Source of the DNA: Cyclobacteriaceae bacterium
Lineage (GTDB): Bacteria; Bacteroidota; Bacteroidia; Cytophagales; Cyclobacteriaceae
Assembly (NCBI GenBank): GCA_019638285.1
Contig: JAHBUB010000035.1
Location: forward strand, 1 to 38,461
Length of the DNA stretch: 38,461 bases
Direction of reading: 5' to 3'
In this document: positions 17,875 to 25,442 of the stretch, piece after piece
Position numbering within the stretch: position 1 is the stretch's first letter
Layout of the letters: every line of letters starts with the position of its first letter
Translations under genes and position numbers: made by a program
Notes under the pieces: model-generated
The model's input: the letters and a program-made list of their open reading frames with translations, nothing else
What the model was told of the DNA's origin: nothing
Databases searched by the model: none

Positions 17875-17953
17875 TTAACATAAAATCAGATATATCAATG
17901 CGAAATGGCTTTTGCCTTGGCAAAGTGATATATCGTTAACGATTTTATGTTAA
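17875..17953. repeat. 79-base interrupted palindrome with an internal hairpin
   Basis: TTAACATAAAATC (17875-17887) pairs with GATTTTATGTTAA (17941-17953), and GATATATCA (17889-17897) pairs with TGATATATC (17926-17934). The only asymmetry is an insert of GTTAAC on the right against one A on the left. Inside is a second hairpin, TTTGCC-TT-GGCAAA. It could be a small transposable relic or a structured RNA. Confidence 0.75.
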
Positions 17954-17989
17954 GGCAAAACCCGGCTCAGTTGAGCATGGAAGTTTTTT

Positions 17990-18066
17990 GCCCACCTGCC
18001 TTGCCGCAATGCCTACCGAAGCTTTAGCGAAGGTATGGAAGCGGCTACGCGCAGGCAGGCGCTGGG
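17990..18066. repeat. REP-like GC-rich repeat with CCTGCC/GGCAGG ends
   Basis: The outer arms GCCCA..CCTGCC and GGCAGG..TGGGC enclose an inner imperfect palindrome around CTACCGAAGC/GCGAAGGTA. The sequence GAAGCGGCTACGCGCAGGCA near its right end recurs with one change (A for G) at about 20489-20508, so this is a dispersed family. Confidence 0.65.
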
Positions 18067-18068
18067 CT

Positions 18069-18110
18069 CATACTTTTATCTCCCGATAGCTATCGGGAGA
18101 TAAAAGTATG
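18069..18110. repeat. Perfect 42-bp palindrome
   Basis: Positions 18069-18089 are the exact reverse complement of 18090-18110, with no spacer. The centre is TCCCGATAGCTATCGGGA and the outer part is CATACTTTTATC/GATAAAAGTATG. No T-run continues beyond it. Confidence 0.95.
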
Positions 18111-18228
18111 GATGGCAGAAACATTACGTTCATATATTTCGGATTTTTGCTGACACGTTAAAATAATCCAAGCAAAAAGCTTTAGCTTAGGATACTGTGC
18201 GTGATCGGCAAACCAAAACAAAAAAATT

Positions 18229-19378
18229 ATGAATAAAATGTACGTGAGAATTGTATTCGTTTTAATCTTCGGACTTCTTAGCAGTACAGCATTTACACAG
18301 GTAACCTCACAAGAGATTGATGCTATAGTACAAAAAGCGATGGACAACTTTACAGTTGCAGGTGTAGCCGTAGCAGTTGTCAAAGACGGAAAAATCATTC
18401 ATCAAAAAGGATATGGTTTACAGTCATTCGATGGCAAAGCGAAAGTTAATGAGCATACCAATTTTGGTATCGCCTCTAATTCAAAAGCATTCACCACCAC
18501 TGCGCTGGCAATACTTGTGGAAGAAGGAAAATTGTCATGGACCGATAAAGTAGTAGACTACATTCCTGAATTCAAAATGTTCAATGATTACGTCACTCAG
18601 AATTTTAATATTCAGGATTTATTGACACACCGATCTGGTATGGGACTGGGCATCGGTGATCTTATGTTTTTTCCGGATGGATCAGACTTCACGATTAATG
18701 ACATCTTAACCAGTTTTCAATATTTTAAACCTGAATCTGCTTTTCGTACAAAGTTTGATTATGACAATTTACTTTATTTAGTGGCAGGTGAAGTAATCCA
18801 TCGTATAAGTGAAAAGACCTGGGAGCAGTTTATTAAGGAACGTATTTTTGTTCCGCTGAACATGGATAACTCCTACGCATCGCTTCCTGGATGGAGGTGC
18901 TGTTTTCACAGCAGTATCGCAAGCCATAGTTGACCGGTATTTAAATCTCGAGGACTTTGATTGGGTAAAAATATTGTCTCAGAATTCCAATAGTCGTGAC
19001 AGTGCTGCCAGAGAAGTTATCGCTAAAGTTTGGGAAACAACAAAGGCAGCAGACATTACTACGGTAAACCTTAAAAATTATTTGGGATTCTATAAAGATC
19101 CGTGGTTCGGTAAAATAGAAATCTTTATGAAGAACGATCAGGTTTGGTTCCGATCACTTCGTTCGCCAAAACTAACGGGGCAAATGCATTACTATAAGGC
19201 CAACACATTTGTAGCTCAATGGAGTGACAGAAGTCAGGCAGAAGCGGATGCCTTTGTCATTTTTAGTTTAGATGAAGAAGGTCTTGGGCAAGGTATAAAG
19301 ATGAAAGGCATATCACCACTGATTGATTTTAGCTTTGATTTTCAATATCTTAATCTTGTAAGGGTTAAGGATGAATAG
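18229..19378 (+). pseudogene. Serine hydrolase (beta-lactamase plus DUF3471), internal deletion and frameshift
   Basis: The first frame (18229-18933) has a signal peptide (IVFVLIFGLLSSTAFTQ), the SxxK box in IASNSKAFTTTA, and YDN in FDYDNLLYLVAGE. Around 18886 the sequence jumps from NMDNSYAS to a different frame reading GGAVFTAVSQAIVDRYLNLE and then a DUF3471-type C-terminal domain (YLGFYKDPWFGKIEIF to LNLVRVK) ending at 19378. In intact family members the third active-site box and about 190 residues lie between these parts. They are missing here, and the junction is out of frame. The product would be inactive. The deletion is clean, so either a real deletion or an assembly collapse could explain it. 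Confidence 0.85.
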
Positions 19379-19706
19379 TTTCTTTACAATACCTTTTGTT
19401 TAGATTACTCTTAGGGGCCTGAGGGAAGATTTAGAATTCAAAGAAGATTCTTTCGAAGGGCATCTAAAACGCTGCCATTATGTAACAATGTTCTTTATTA
19501 ACTGGTTTTGCATCAGTTACATAATTCGCATTATCCCTGCCTGCCGGTAGGCAGGTTAAATAGCTTAGAAGCGAGTGAGACTTGTCATATTGCTGATATA
19601 CGTCTCATACTTGAGCCATATCCAACTAAAAGCTAGAGGAATGTAGATGCGTTTTTGAAACTAAAATGACTTCAAAAGTGTATCTTTAGGAGTAATTTTT
19701 AACAAA
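19379..19706. other. Intergenic stretch with a REP-like unit
   Basis: No gene is seen in these 328 bases. A near-palindrome CCTGCCTGCCGGTAGGCAGG lies at about 19537-19556 with one mismatch between its arms. A TATCTTTA box at 19681-19688 may be the -7 element of the toxin-antitoxin pair that follows, though the nearest TTG is 23 bases upstream. Confidence 0.5.
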
Positions 19707-19934
19707 ATGGCCTCAAAAACCTTCGAAAGTGAATTTCTTAAAGGACTTGACCTGCTAAGTAAGGAGCAGCAAGGCAAAGTGATTTCCTATATTAAGGCAT
19801 TATTGAAAAGAACTAATAGCGGCCAACATAGTGGACTCCTTCAATTTGCTGGCAGCTTAAATCCAAAGGATGTTAAAGAAATTAGTTCAGCTATAGAGGC
19901 TGGATGCGAAAACATTGATAAGAATGAATGGTAA
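19707..19934 (+). CDS. Putative antitoxin of a VapBC-like pair
   Basis: This 75-residue helical protein starts MASKTFESEFLKGLDLLSKE, with a segment VISYIKALLKRTNS and an acidic end. It has no recognisable DNA-binding motif, and is called an antitoxin because its last codons overlap the start of a PIN-domain toxin gene by 11-20 bases, which is typical of type II modules. It would bind and neutralise the toxin and repress its own promoter. The fold cannot be assigned from sequence alone. Confidence 0.7.
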   Translation: MASKTFESEFLKGLDLLSKEQQGKVISYIKALLKRTNSGQHSGLLQFAGSLNPKDVKEISSAIEAGCENIDKNEW

Positions 19935-20319
19935 GGATTGTCTCCTCGATACCAACATTATTATCGGTCTCTTTGCTAATGAATCATCCATAAAAGAAAA
20001 AATCAAATCCTTCTCCGGTAGTATTTTTATTCCAAGTATTGTTTTGGGCGAATTATTCTATGGCGCAGAGCAATCAACAAGAAAAGATCAGAACAGAAAA
20101 AAGATTGAAGAATTGGCAGAGGCTTCTTTAGTTCTTGAGTGCGATTTGGATACAGCCCGATCGTACGGAAAAGTGAAATATCAGTTGAAAATTAAGGGAA
20201 GCCCAATTCCTGAAAACGATATCTGGATCGCTGCATTAGCAGATCAACATCAACTCATTTTAGTTACAAGAGACAAGCACTTCAAAAGTATTGAGGCTTT
20301 AGAGATCGAAGCTTGGTAA
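19915..20319 (+). CDS. PIN-domain toxin, VapC-like ribonuclease
   Basis: This protein has 134 residues from the ATG at 19915, or 131 from 19924; both overlap the antitoxin gene. The PIN active-site acids are all present: Asp in LLDTNIII, Glu in VLGELFYGAE, Asp in PENDIWIAALA, and Asp in LVTRDKHF. VapC toxins are Mg2+-dependent ribonucleases, often cutting tRNA or rRNA. The pair is complete and probably functional, in contrast to the broken module at 20.8-21.1 kb. Confidence 0.9.
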   Translation: MIRMNGKDCLLDTNIIIGLFANESSIKEKIKSFSGSIFIPSIVLGELFYGAEQSTRKDQNRKKIEELAEASLVLECDLDTARSYGKVKYQLKIKGSPIPENDIWIAALADQHQLILVTRDKHFKSIEALEIEAW

Positions 20320-20808
20320 ATCGTCCATCCCAGCATCAACACCCATTGTGCAGGCTACACTTCCCTCCCACTACCTAAGCCTACCCAATAAGTGTCGCTG
20401 CCCCCGCCCGGTGTGAGTGATGAAGATTGAGCTATTGAAATCCCGCGCTAAAAAAACTTTCTATGAAGATTGAGTAAGCCTGCCTTTGCCGAAGCGGCTA
20501 CGCACAGGCAGGCCCGGATGCCTAAGCTATGTTAACATAACGCAGTACATTATATAACTATTGCCTCGCTAAGTTCCTGACGCACAGTTCTATAATGTGG
20601 TTCGGTCATTCAATTATGTGCTTCAGGGGTAGTCAAAAATGTACTTAAGGGTTGTACAATTCTACACATCCACTTAAGGCCTTTAATAGCGGGCTTCATA
20701 TGGCCCGGGTGGCAGTCATGTAGGCGGGTATATGCTCGCTTACCCGCATACTCAACTAATGACTTTGTCTGCCAACGGGCGTACTCATTCCGGCTTAATC
20801 GAACTGTA
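20320..20808. other. Gene-free interval with repeats and a hairpin
   Basis: The interval of 489 bases has no credible gene. It holds a REP-like unit with GAAGCGGCTACGCACAGGCA at about 20489-20508, an inverted repeat at 20547-20598, and a GCGGGTA/TACCCGC inverted pair near 20728-20754. The truncated toxin gene on the minus strand ends at its right edge. Confidence 0.5.
20547..20598. repeat. Imperfect inverted repeat
   Basis: ACATTATATAACTATTG (20547-20563) pairs with CACAGTTCTATAATGT (20583-20598) with few mismatches around a 19-base loop. The loop contains CTCGCTAAGTTCC, whose reverse complement resembles the AACTTAGCGAAG core of the elements at 35.7 and 38.2 kb. Confidence 0.5.
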
Positions 20809-20925
20809 TTAGCTTAATTTGTTGATAATCAATGTTTTATACTGATTTCGTTGCACCCAATATTCCAAAATGGACTTTCTTTGGCGAGCCGGATTTTCTG
20901 TCCAGATTATTTTCGTTTGAGCCAT
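20809..20925 (-). pseudogene. Truncated RelE/ParE-type toxin
   Basis: An ATG at 20925 inside the last codons of the antitoxin gene opens a 38-residue frame: MAQTKIIWTENPARQRKSIL and then EYWVQRNQ. This is the start of Bacteroidota RelE/ParE toxins (a beta strand, then the helix with ILEYW..RN). It stops at 20809, about 60 residues short of the family length, and the sequence beyond it is repeat-rich non-coding DNA. The catalytic C-terminal part is therefore gone. It is too short for ordinary ORF calling. Confidence 0.65.
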
Positions 20926-21149
20926 TCCAGTTTACATTCGTTGAGTGTGAACTGATCAATGGTTCTTCCAGCATGGATATCTTCTTCACTCATGGCCAAC
21001 ATAATTTTTTGTTCTTCGGCAAGGGGTACTGTTTCTTCCAGAACATGGGATCTTTTAATCATATCGGATAGCGCAAGCAGGCAGTCGGTATCTTTAATTG
21101 CCAATAACTGGTCGATAACCTTATTTCGAATATCAGTGGCTGATTTCAT
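20907..21149 (-). CDS. Orphaned antitoxin-like protein
   Basis: This 80-residue protein starts MKSATDIRNKVIDQLLAIKD. Its central segment LAEEQKIMLAMSEEDIHAGR and the C-terminal LNECKLEWLKRK are typical of small Bacteroidota antitoxins found before RelE/ParE toxins. The N-terminal helices probably dimerise and the C-terminal part would cover the toxin. Its toxin partner overlaps its 3' end and is truncated, so the antitoxin is left without a functional target here. It could still protect against related toxins such as the one at 37.9 kb, though sequence similarity is not obvious. Confidence 0.7.
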   Translation of the reverse strand: MKSATDIRNKVIDQLLAIKDTDCLLALSDMIKRSHVLEETVPLAEEQKIMLAMSEEDIHAGRTIDQFTLNECKLEWLKRK

Positions 21150-21427
21150 GTTGTTTGAAGTTGTTCTTGCCTATAAAGATAGGAAAACCAGAAGAAAATA
21201 ACCGGTGATTGATTGATAGGCAAAACATTTGAAGAAAATTTCTAAGGCACCAACTAGCGCGTTACTTTGTGCCTACACGAACTTACTTTCGTGCTCAACT
21301 CTGAACCAATTGTCGGGACAAAATATTTTAACCACACACAGAGTGCACAAAGCTTTTCACAGCGTTCACAAAGAATGCGGGCTTTGCATCCTCTGTATTT
21401 CTCTATCTTGCCTGTCTGAATTATCGC

Positions 21428-22123
21428 TCACAATTTACTTTCCGGTCTTATTCCAAAAATCAACAGATAGCCCACCATCCAAAACTCTCCCACGGTCGCA
21501 GGGATGGTAAGGAGATTAATCACGGTTCCATGTACACCCATAAACAGCAGGAAGGCACTCAGGATATAGCCAACACCTCCAAGAATAAGTATGCGGCCGA
21601 GCCACACGGGCATCCGCTGTGAGCTCACCACGATGTACCCCATGGGTATGAGCCAGAGTCCGAAGAAGAGACTCCCTACTCTCCACGCCTGTTTGATGAA
21701 TTGGTTGAAAATTTGAATACTCAACGTCTTTTCATTCAATGCCATTGTGGTGCTTTGGGCTACTTCGAGTGCTCCGCCCATGGCCATGGCACTGATCATT
21801 ATGGCCATGGCATTCACCGTGCCCCAGATCGCAATGGACCATGCGGCAACGTGATGGATGTCTTTGAATAGTTTGTAAAACCACAGGGCAGCCAACACCT
21901 GTGACAACACAATCAAGCATTCAAATACCAGTCGCAACCGGGCAAGTGTTTCTTGTTCGGTTAGATTCGTTAGTGTCTGTGAGGGGTCATCGGCCACATA
22001 GATGCGTGAGTGCAATAACATGAATCCTACCATGCCCGTGATGGCCAAAAGCAAGTACCAGATGCCCGTCATGCGGGCGGTACTTACCCATTCTTTTTGT
22101 TGCTGTTCTTCTGTCATACTCAA
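21428..22123 (-). CDS. DUF4386 family integral membrane protein
   Basis: This 231-residue protein has about six hydrophobic segments (GIWYLLLAITGMVGFMLL, FECLIVLSQVLAALWFYKLF, IWGTVNAMAIMISAMAMG, VGSLFFGLWLIPMGYIVV, ILILGGVGYILSAFLLFMG, FWMVGYLLIFGI). The order and the phrases ARMTGIWYL and FFGLWLIPMGYIV are typical of DUF4386. Function is unknown. It lies downstream of the mercury cluster on the same strand, about 145 bases from the GDCCVxC gene, so it may be a separate unit. The true start may be the second Met (22117). Confidence 0.85.
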   Translation of the reverse strand: MSMTEEQQQKEWVSTARMTGIWYLLLAITGMVGFMLLHSRIYVADDPSQTLTNLTEQETLARLRLVFECLIVLSQVLAALWFYKLFKDIHHVAAWSIAIWGTVNAMAIMISAMAMGGALEVAQSTTMALNEKTLSIQIFNQFIKQAWRVGSLFFGLWLIPMGYIVVSSQRMPVWLGRILILGGVGYILSAFLLFMGVHGTVINLLTIPATVGEFWMVGYLLIFGIRPESKL

Positions 22124-22268
22124 CTTGAAGGGATAAGATCACTTGAGTTAATAGTTACATAAGTCACACATTTATCTTTCGTTATCCCTGCCTGAATGAT
22201 CTTTCAAGGTTAACCCTTCTTGAATAGATAAAGACTGTTGACAGTGAAAATAGAGCTCGTAGTAAAGA

Positions 22269-22487
22269 TTAACAACAATTGCTTTTACCACCTTCCTGAA
22301 TGGGCGGACAGGGCACGGTTCCGAAGGAACAATACACACAACAATCTCCCTCTTTTGGTTTGAGTACTTTATGGCAGCTTTCACATTCATAAAAAAATTG
22401 GCAAGCATCTGTTGGCATGGTCTCTTCCTTTTGGTGGCCACAGTGAGGGCACGTAAGTGTTGATTGCAGCGTGATTTCCTTTTGCAT
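22269..22487 (-). CDS. GDCCVxC-domain protein of the mercury cluster
   Basis: This 72-residue Cys-rich protein carries CPHCGH, CQFFYECESCHK and the signature GDCCVYCSFGTVPCPP. This GDCCVxC family accompanies mercury-transport genes. The Cys pairs suggest metal binding or Hg(II) transfer, inferred and not shown. It begins 10 bases after the MerTP stop and is surely in the same operon. It looks intact, unlike the first genes of the cluster. Confidence 0.85.
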   Translation of the reverse strand: MQKEITLQSTLTCPHCGHQKEETMPTDACQFFYECESCHKVLKPKEGDCCVYCSFGTVPCPPIQEGGKSNCC

Positions 22488-22497
22488 GAATTTGGTT

Positions 22498-23160
22498 TTA
22501 TGGATTTTTTGCTTTAGCTGTAGTCACAGCATTCAGCATCATTTCTGATGGATCTTTTTTGTGTGTGCTTGTCACCGTGTACCCAGTGGCGTTAATGGCT
22601 TCCTTAATTTTTTCTTCGCTCACTAAATCCGCATCGTATTTTACCAGGGCATTTTCCCTTTCGTAAGAGACTTGTGTTCCTATTATCCCAGGCAACTGAT
22701 TGACTTCATGATTAACTTCCAGCTCGCATCCGGAGCAGGTCATCCCTTCAATATCAAACTCAACCAAATTCACATTGTCGGACACGGCAATTCCTGAACT
22801 TTGTACATCAGGATAAAAAATAGGTGCATAGCTGGGGAATGTCAGCATGGCCAACGCCACCAACGTCACAATTCCAAGAAATTTCTTTGAATGAATAAAT
22901 TTCGTTTTTCCTTTATCATCCTTGCAGTCACAATCTACTTCTGCTTTGCTGGGTTTTAGTTGCTGATACCAGGCAAAACCCAATACCAAAACCGTGATCC
23001 CAATTAAGAAGGGTCGGAAGGGCTGCAGCCAACTGAATGTTGCAGCAATTCCACCAATACCTCCCAGAAAAGCTAATACGGGGGTGATACAACAAAGAGA
23101 TGCAGCTACAGCGGCTAAAATCCCAGCGCTTGCTGCCTTTGTTTTTAAATTATTGCTCAT
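22498..23160 (-). CDS. merTP: Mercuric ion transporter MerTP (MerT-MerP fusion)
   Basis: This 220-residue protein begins with a MerT-like membrane part: ASLCCITPVLAFLGGIGG holds the vicinal Cys pair in the first helix, followed by two more membrane segments (PFLIGITVLVLGFAWY and FLGIVTLVALAMLTF). A CDCKDDKG loop sits between helices. The C-terminal 80 residues are an HMA domain with GMTCSGCELEVNHEV. Hg(II) is bound and handed from the periplasmic domain through the membrane to a cytoplasmic reductase. Its ATG overlaps, as ATGA, the stop of the restored reading frame of the ArsR gene, so the two were translationally coupled. Confidence 0.92.
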   Translation of the reverse strand: MSNNLKTKAASAGILAAVAASLCCITPVLAFLGGIGGIAATFSWLQPFRPFLIGITVLVLGFAWYQQLKPSKAEVDCDCKDDKGKTKFIHSKKFLGIVTLVALAMLTFPSYAPIFYPDVQSSGIAVSDNVNLVEFDIEGMTCSGCELEVNHEVNQLPGIIGTQVSYERENALVKYDADLVSEEKIKEAINATGYTVTSTHKKDPSEMMLNAVTTAKAKNP

Positions 23161-23530
23161 GATACCAATTGTTTTTTATTGTCGTTTACCAGATCATCAA
23201 TTGATGGGAAGATGAGGCCCACATTTTCTTCAATGAGGGAGTAGGAAATTGTTTTTCCCACTTTTTTTCTTTCACCAATCCCCCGTCTTTCAATTTTCTT
23301 AAATGCTGAGATACACCCCCTACGGAAATGTCCAGTACATCGCTTAAATCACAAGGACACATCTGACCTTCCCTATGGAGGAGAAAGAGAATTTTCAATC
23401 GCATTGGATTACCCGCCAGGTTAAATACTTTTGTTAAGCTTTCTATTTCATCTTCAAGGCGATTCAAAGCTCGCTTGTAATCTTTAATTTGTACAGGATC
23501 TGCCAGTATACGGATGCAGGTATTAGCCAT
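23157..23530 (-). pseudogene. ArsR-family metal-responsive repressor of the mer cluster, one frameshift
   Basis: The first 90 codons encode a winged-helix regulator: RLKILFLLHREGQMCPCDLS (a CxC metal motif), ISVGGVSQHLRKLKDGGLV (recognition helix), then VKEKK. In the zero frame the protein ends in unrelated residues at 23186. In the -1 frame it continues VGKTISYSLIEENVGLIFPS and stops with TGA at 23159-23157, overlapping the merTP start as ATGA. The switch lies at A AAA AAG (minus strand, 23267-23261), a canonical slippery heptamer. Either one A was lost (mutation or assembly error) or a -1 frameshift is used. It probably binds the twin palindromes just upstream. Confidence 0.85.
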
Positions 23531-23541
23531 TATCTTATTTT

Positions 23542-23597
23542 AGTAATTACTTAAACATTGCAAGATAAATACTAGTTTCATCATTTTAGTAATTACT
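23542..23597. promoter_or_regulatory. Twin palindromic operator upstream of the ArsR-mer operon
   Basis: The perfect palindrome AGTAATTACT occurs at 23542-23551 and again at 23588-23597, each within TTTTAGTAATTACT. The centres are 46 bases apart. The first copy is 11 bases upstream of the ArsR start. ArsR-type repressors bind such AT-rich dyads, and two sites suggest cooperative binding. Confidence 0.65.
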
Positions 23598-23665
23598 ATA
23601 ATAAGCGTAAAAAATATATGAACAAGTGCAGAAATGAGGGATTTTATTCAGTGCTAGCGAGAAAG

Positions 23666-24746
23666 CTAGTACGCCAATGGCTTCAACTCCGCCAGTGCAG
23701 TGGGTATGAGTTCAGAAATTGTGGGATGAATATGTACTGCACGCTGGATCACCGTGTAAGGCACATCTGCATACATGATATCCAAAATCGAATGGATGAT
23801 TTCATCTCCTTCACTGCCTAAAATACTGGCTCCCAATATCTTTTTGGTTTCTGCATCCACTAATATTTTCATAAAACATTGGTTCGCAATTGATCGTCTA
23901 CCTTAATATTTCCTCCTTCGTCCATTTCAACTCCCGCTTTCTCCAAACCTAAATCATCCGCATTGGGCTGCCGGCCTGTGGCCAACAATAAGTGACTGCC
24001 CTTTACCTGCGGATCGTCTTCCTTGCAATCCACGTTGACCTTGATTTTGTCTCCATCCATTTCACCGCTTAAGCAATTGGCATTAAAATGAAGGTTAATG
24101 CCCTCTGCTTCAAGATTTTTTTTTATTTCTTCTGACACATCTTCGTCTTCGCGGTGTATTAACCTCGAGCCTTTTTCAATAATGATTACTTTATTGCCAA
24201 ACCTCCGGTACATCTGACCAAATTCGAGCCCGATGTAACTGCCACCCACAATGATTAAATGTTCAGGCACGAAATCCACATCCATGATGTTGCTGTTGGC
24301 GAAGTATTTCATATCGCGAAAACCCTCTGGCACAACAGCCCTACCTCCTACGTTAATAAAAATTGATCGGCCTTTAATAACTCCTCTCCTATGCTTATCG
24401 TGTTCGCACTTTCAAATCGGGCATGCCCCTCAAATACGGTTAAGTTTTTGGTACCCTTCAACCATTTTTCAACACCTGTTGTCGATTGATTGACAATCTT
24501 ATCCTTGCGGGCCTTTACTGCTTTCATGTCTACCGTAAAGTTGCCCCCAAGGGTAACTCCATATTCCGAAGCGCGTCTTGCCATGTGTGCAGTCCGTGCA
24601 CTGGCCGCCAATGTTTTGGTGGGTGTACATCCGTTATTCACGCAAGTACCTCCAAATAATTTTCTTTCGATGATGGCCGTCTTCTTGCCTTCGGCTGCGA
24701 GCCTTGCGGCTAGAGATGGGCCTGCCTGGGCACGTCAATAATCCAT
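23666..24746 (-). pseudogene. MerA-like FAD/NAD(P) disulphide oxidoreductase, multiply broken
   Basis: The remains are those of a mercuric-reductase-like flavoprotein. An ATG at 24746 gives MDY then a stop; the FAD-binding GxGxxG region is lost and the frame resumes as AQAGPSLAARLAAEGKKTAI. The redox motif GGTCVNNGCTPTK follows. Near 24348 one base is missing (ADQFLLT stop, where ADQ-IFINVGGRA is expected). The NAD domain (IIVGGSYIGLEFGQMYRRFG) is intact to RTNV. About 75 residues are then deleted before FMKILVDAETKKILGASILG and the C-terminal HPTISELIP. The C-terminus lacks the vicinal Cys pair of classical MerA. With three lesions it cannot work, so imported Hg(II) would not be reduced by this locus. 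Confidence 0.88.
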
Positions 24747-24782
24747 CGATCACGGATATGAACTTGAGCCCAATACCTACTA

Positions 24783-24960
24783 TGGAAGGTGAAGTGTCCT
24801 GATTACCAAATCAAAGTCATCAGTTGCCTAATATGAAGTCCTATTTTCAGACCAAATTTTATTTTCTAACTCCTCAGTAAACTTCTTATTCAGATCGATA
24901 GGACTGAATAGCCTTTTACCATTCATTGTTTTCTCTTTGCTTACGCTATGCCAGGATACG
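24783..24960 (-). pseudogene. Fragment resembling the N-terminal region of a BglII/BstYI-type restriction endonuclease
   Basis: On the minus strand the frame reads SKEKTMNGKRLFSPIDLNKK, then FTEELENKIWSENRTSY, a TAG stop where I expect Trp, then ATDDFDLVIRTLHLP. From memory this resembles the segment before the catalytic core in BglII-family type II restriction enzymes. No catalytic residues remain and no methylase gene is seen. The call rests on recalled similarity only. It lies directly upstream of the MerA-like pseudogene. Confidence 0.4.
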
Positions 24961-24984
24961 ACTGTCCTTCCCTGTTTTTGAGTA

Positions 24985-25016
24985 TTGCTTCTTTAATAAA
25001 GACTATGGTATCTTTG
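24985..25016 (+). promoter_or_regulatory. Bacteroidota-type promoter for the DUF4345 gene
   Basis: TTG at 24985-24987, 21 bases, then TATCTTTG at 25009-25016 match the -33/-7 consensus. The start codon is at 25059. Confidence 0.6.
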
Positions 25017-25058
25017 CATTTCAAAATTGCAAATGAAATTCATTCAATTTAATCAACT

Positions 25059-25439
25059 ATGCAATTGACCTTACAAATTTTATTGAGTACCGTCTCGCTC
25101 ATCTGCCTGGCAGGTGGTATGAACTTATTAGTTAAAGGAGCAGGTAGTTTTCTGCCGGAAACTGTTTCAACACCACCCGTTTTGGATAACCTTTTTAGGT
25201 TTATGAGTGGAATATATTTTAGCCTGGGATTTCTTATGGTCTGGGCTACTTTTAATGTTGATAAAACCAATGAGTTGAATTATTTCATTGGTGTTGTGGT
25301 GATGAGTTCAGGCTTAGGCAGGTTTTACTCAACTATAAAAGTGGGCTCTGCTGGAAAATATACAGACTACATCATGGTATTTGAAATCATTCTGGGTATC
25401 AGCATTATGACAATGCAATATTTTATTTTTAGCGATTAA
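25059..25439 (+). CDS. DUF4345 family membrane protein
   Basis: This 126-residue protein has four hydrophobic segments (ILLSTVSLICLAGGMNLLV, LFRFMSGIYFSLGFLMVWA, FIGVVVMSSGLGRFYS, YIMVFEIILGISIMTMQYF). The phrases FRFMSGIYFSLG and GLGRFYS are typical of DUF4345. Function is unknown. Its stop lies only 3 bases from the stop of the convergent aminotransferase gene, with no terminator between them. Confidence 0.85.
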   Translation: MQLTLQILLSTVSLICLAGGMNLLVKGAGSFLPETVSTPPVLDNLFRFMSGIYFSLGFLMVWATFNVDKTNELNYFIGVVVMSSGLGRFYSTIKVGSAGKYTDYIMVFEIILGISIMTMQYFIFSD

Positions 25440-25442
25440 GGA

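Larger units (their letters stand above)
17770..18228. other. Gene-free interval packed with palindromic repeats
   Basis: This 459-base stretch has no credible gene. It holds, in order, an AT-rich leader (17805-17850), a two-part inverted repeat (17875-17953), a REP-like GC-rich repeat (17990-18066) and a perfect 42-bp palindrome (18069-18110). The next reading frame starts at 18229. Confidence 0.7.

Noticed and set aside
21229-21510. A 93-residue plus-strand reading frame
   Set aside because: It has low-complexity CACA/CAAAG-type intergenic sequence, no family features, and runs into the DUF4386 gene on the other strand.
24330-24350. Programmed frameshift in the MerA-like gene
   Set aside because: The break (CAATTTTTATTAAC) is not a canonical slippery heptamer, and two larger lesions already make the gene non-functional.
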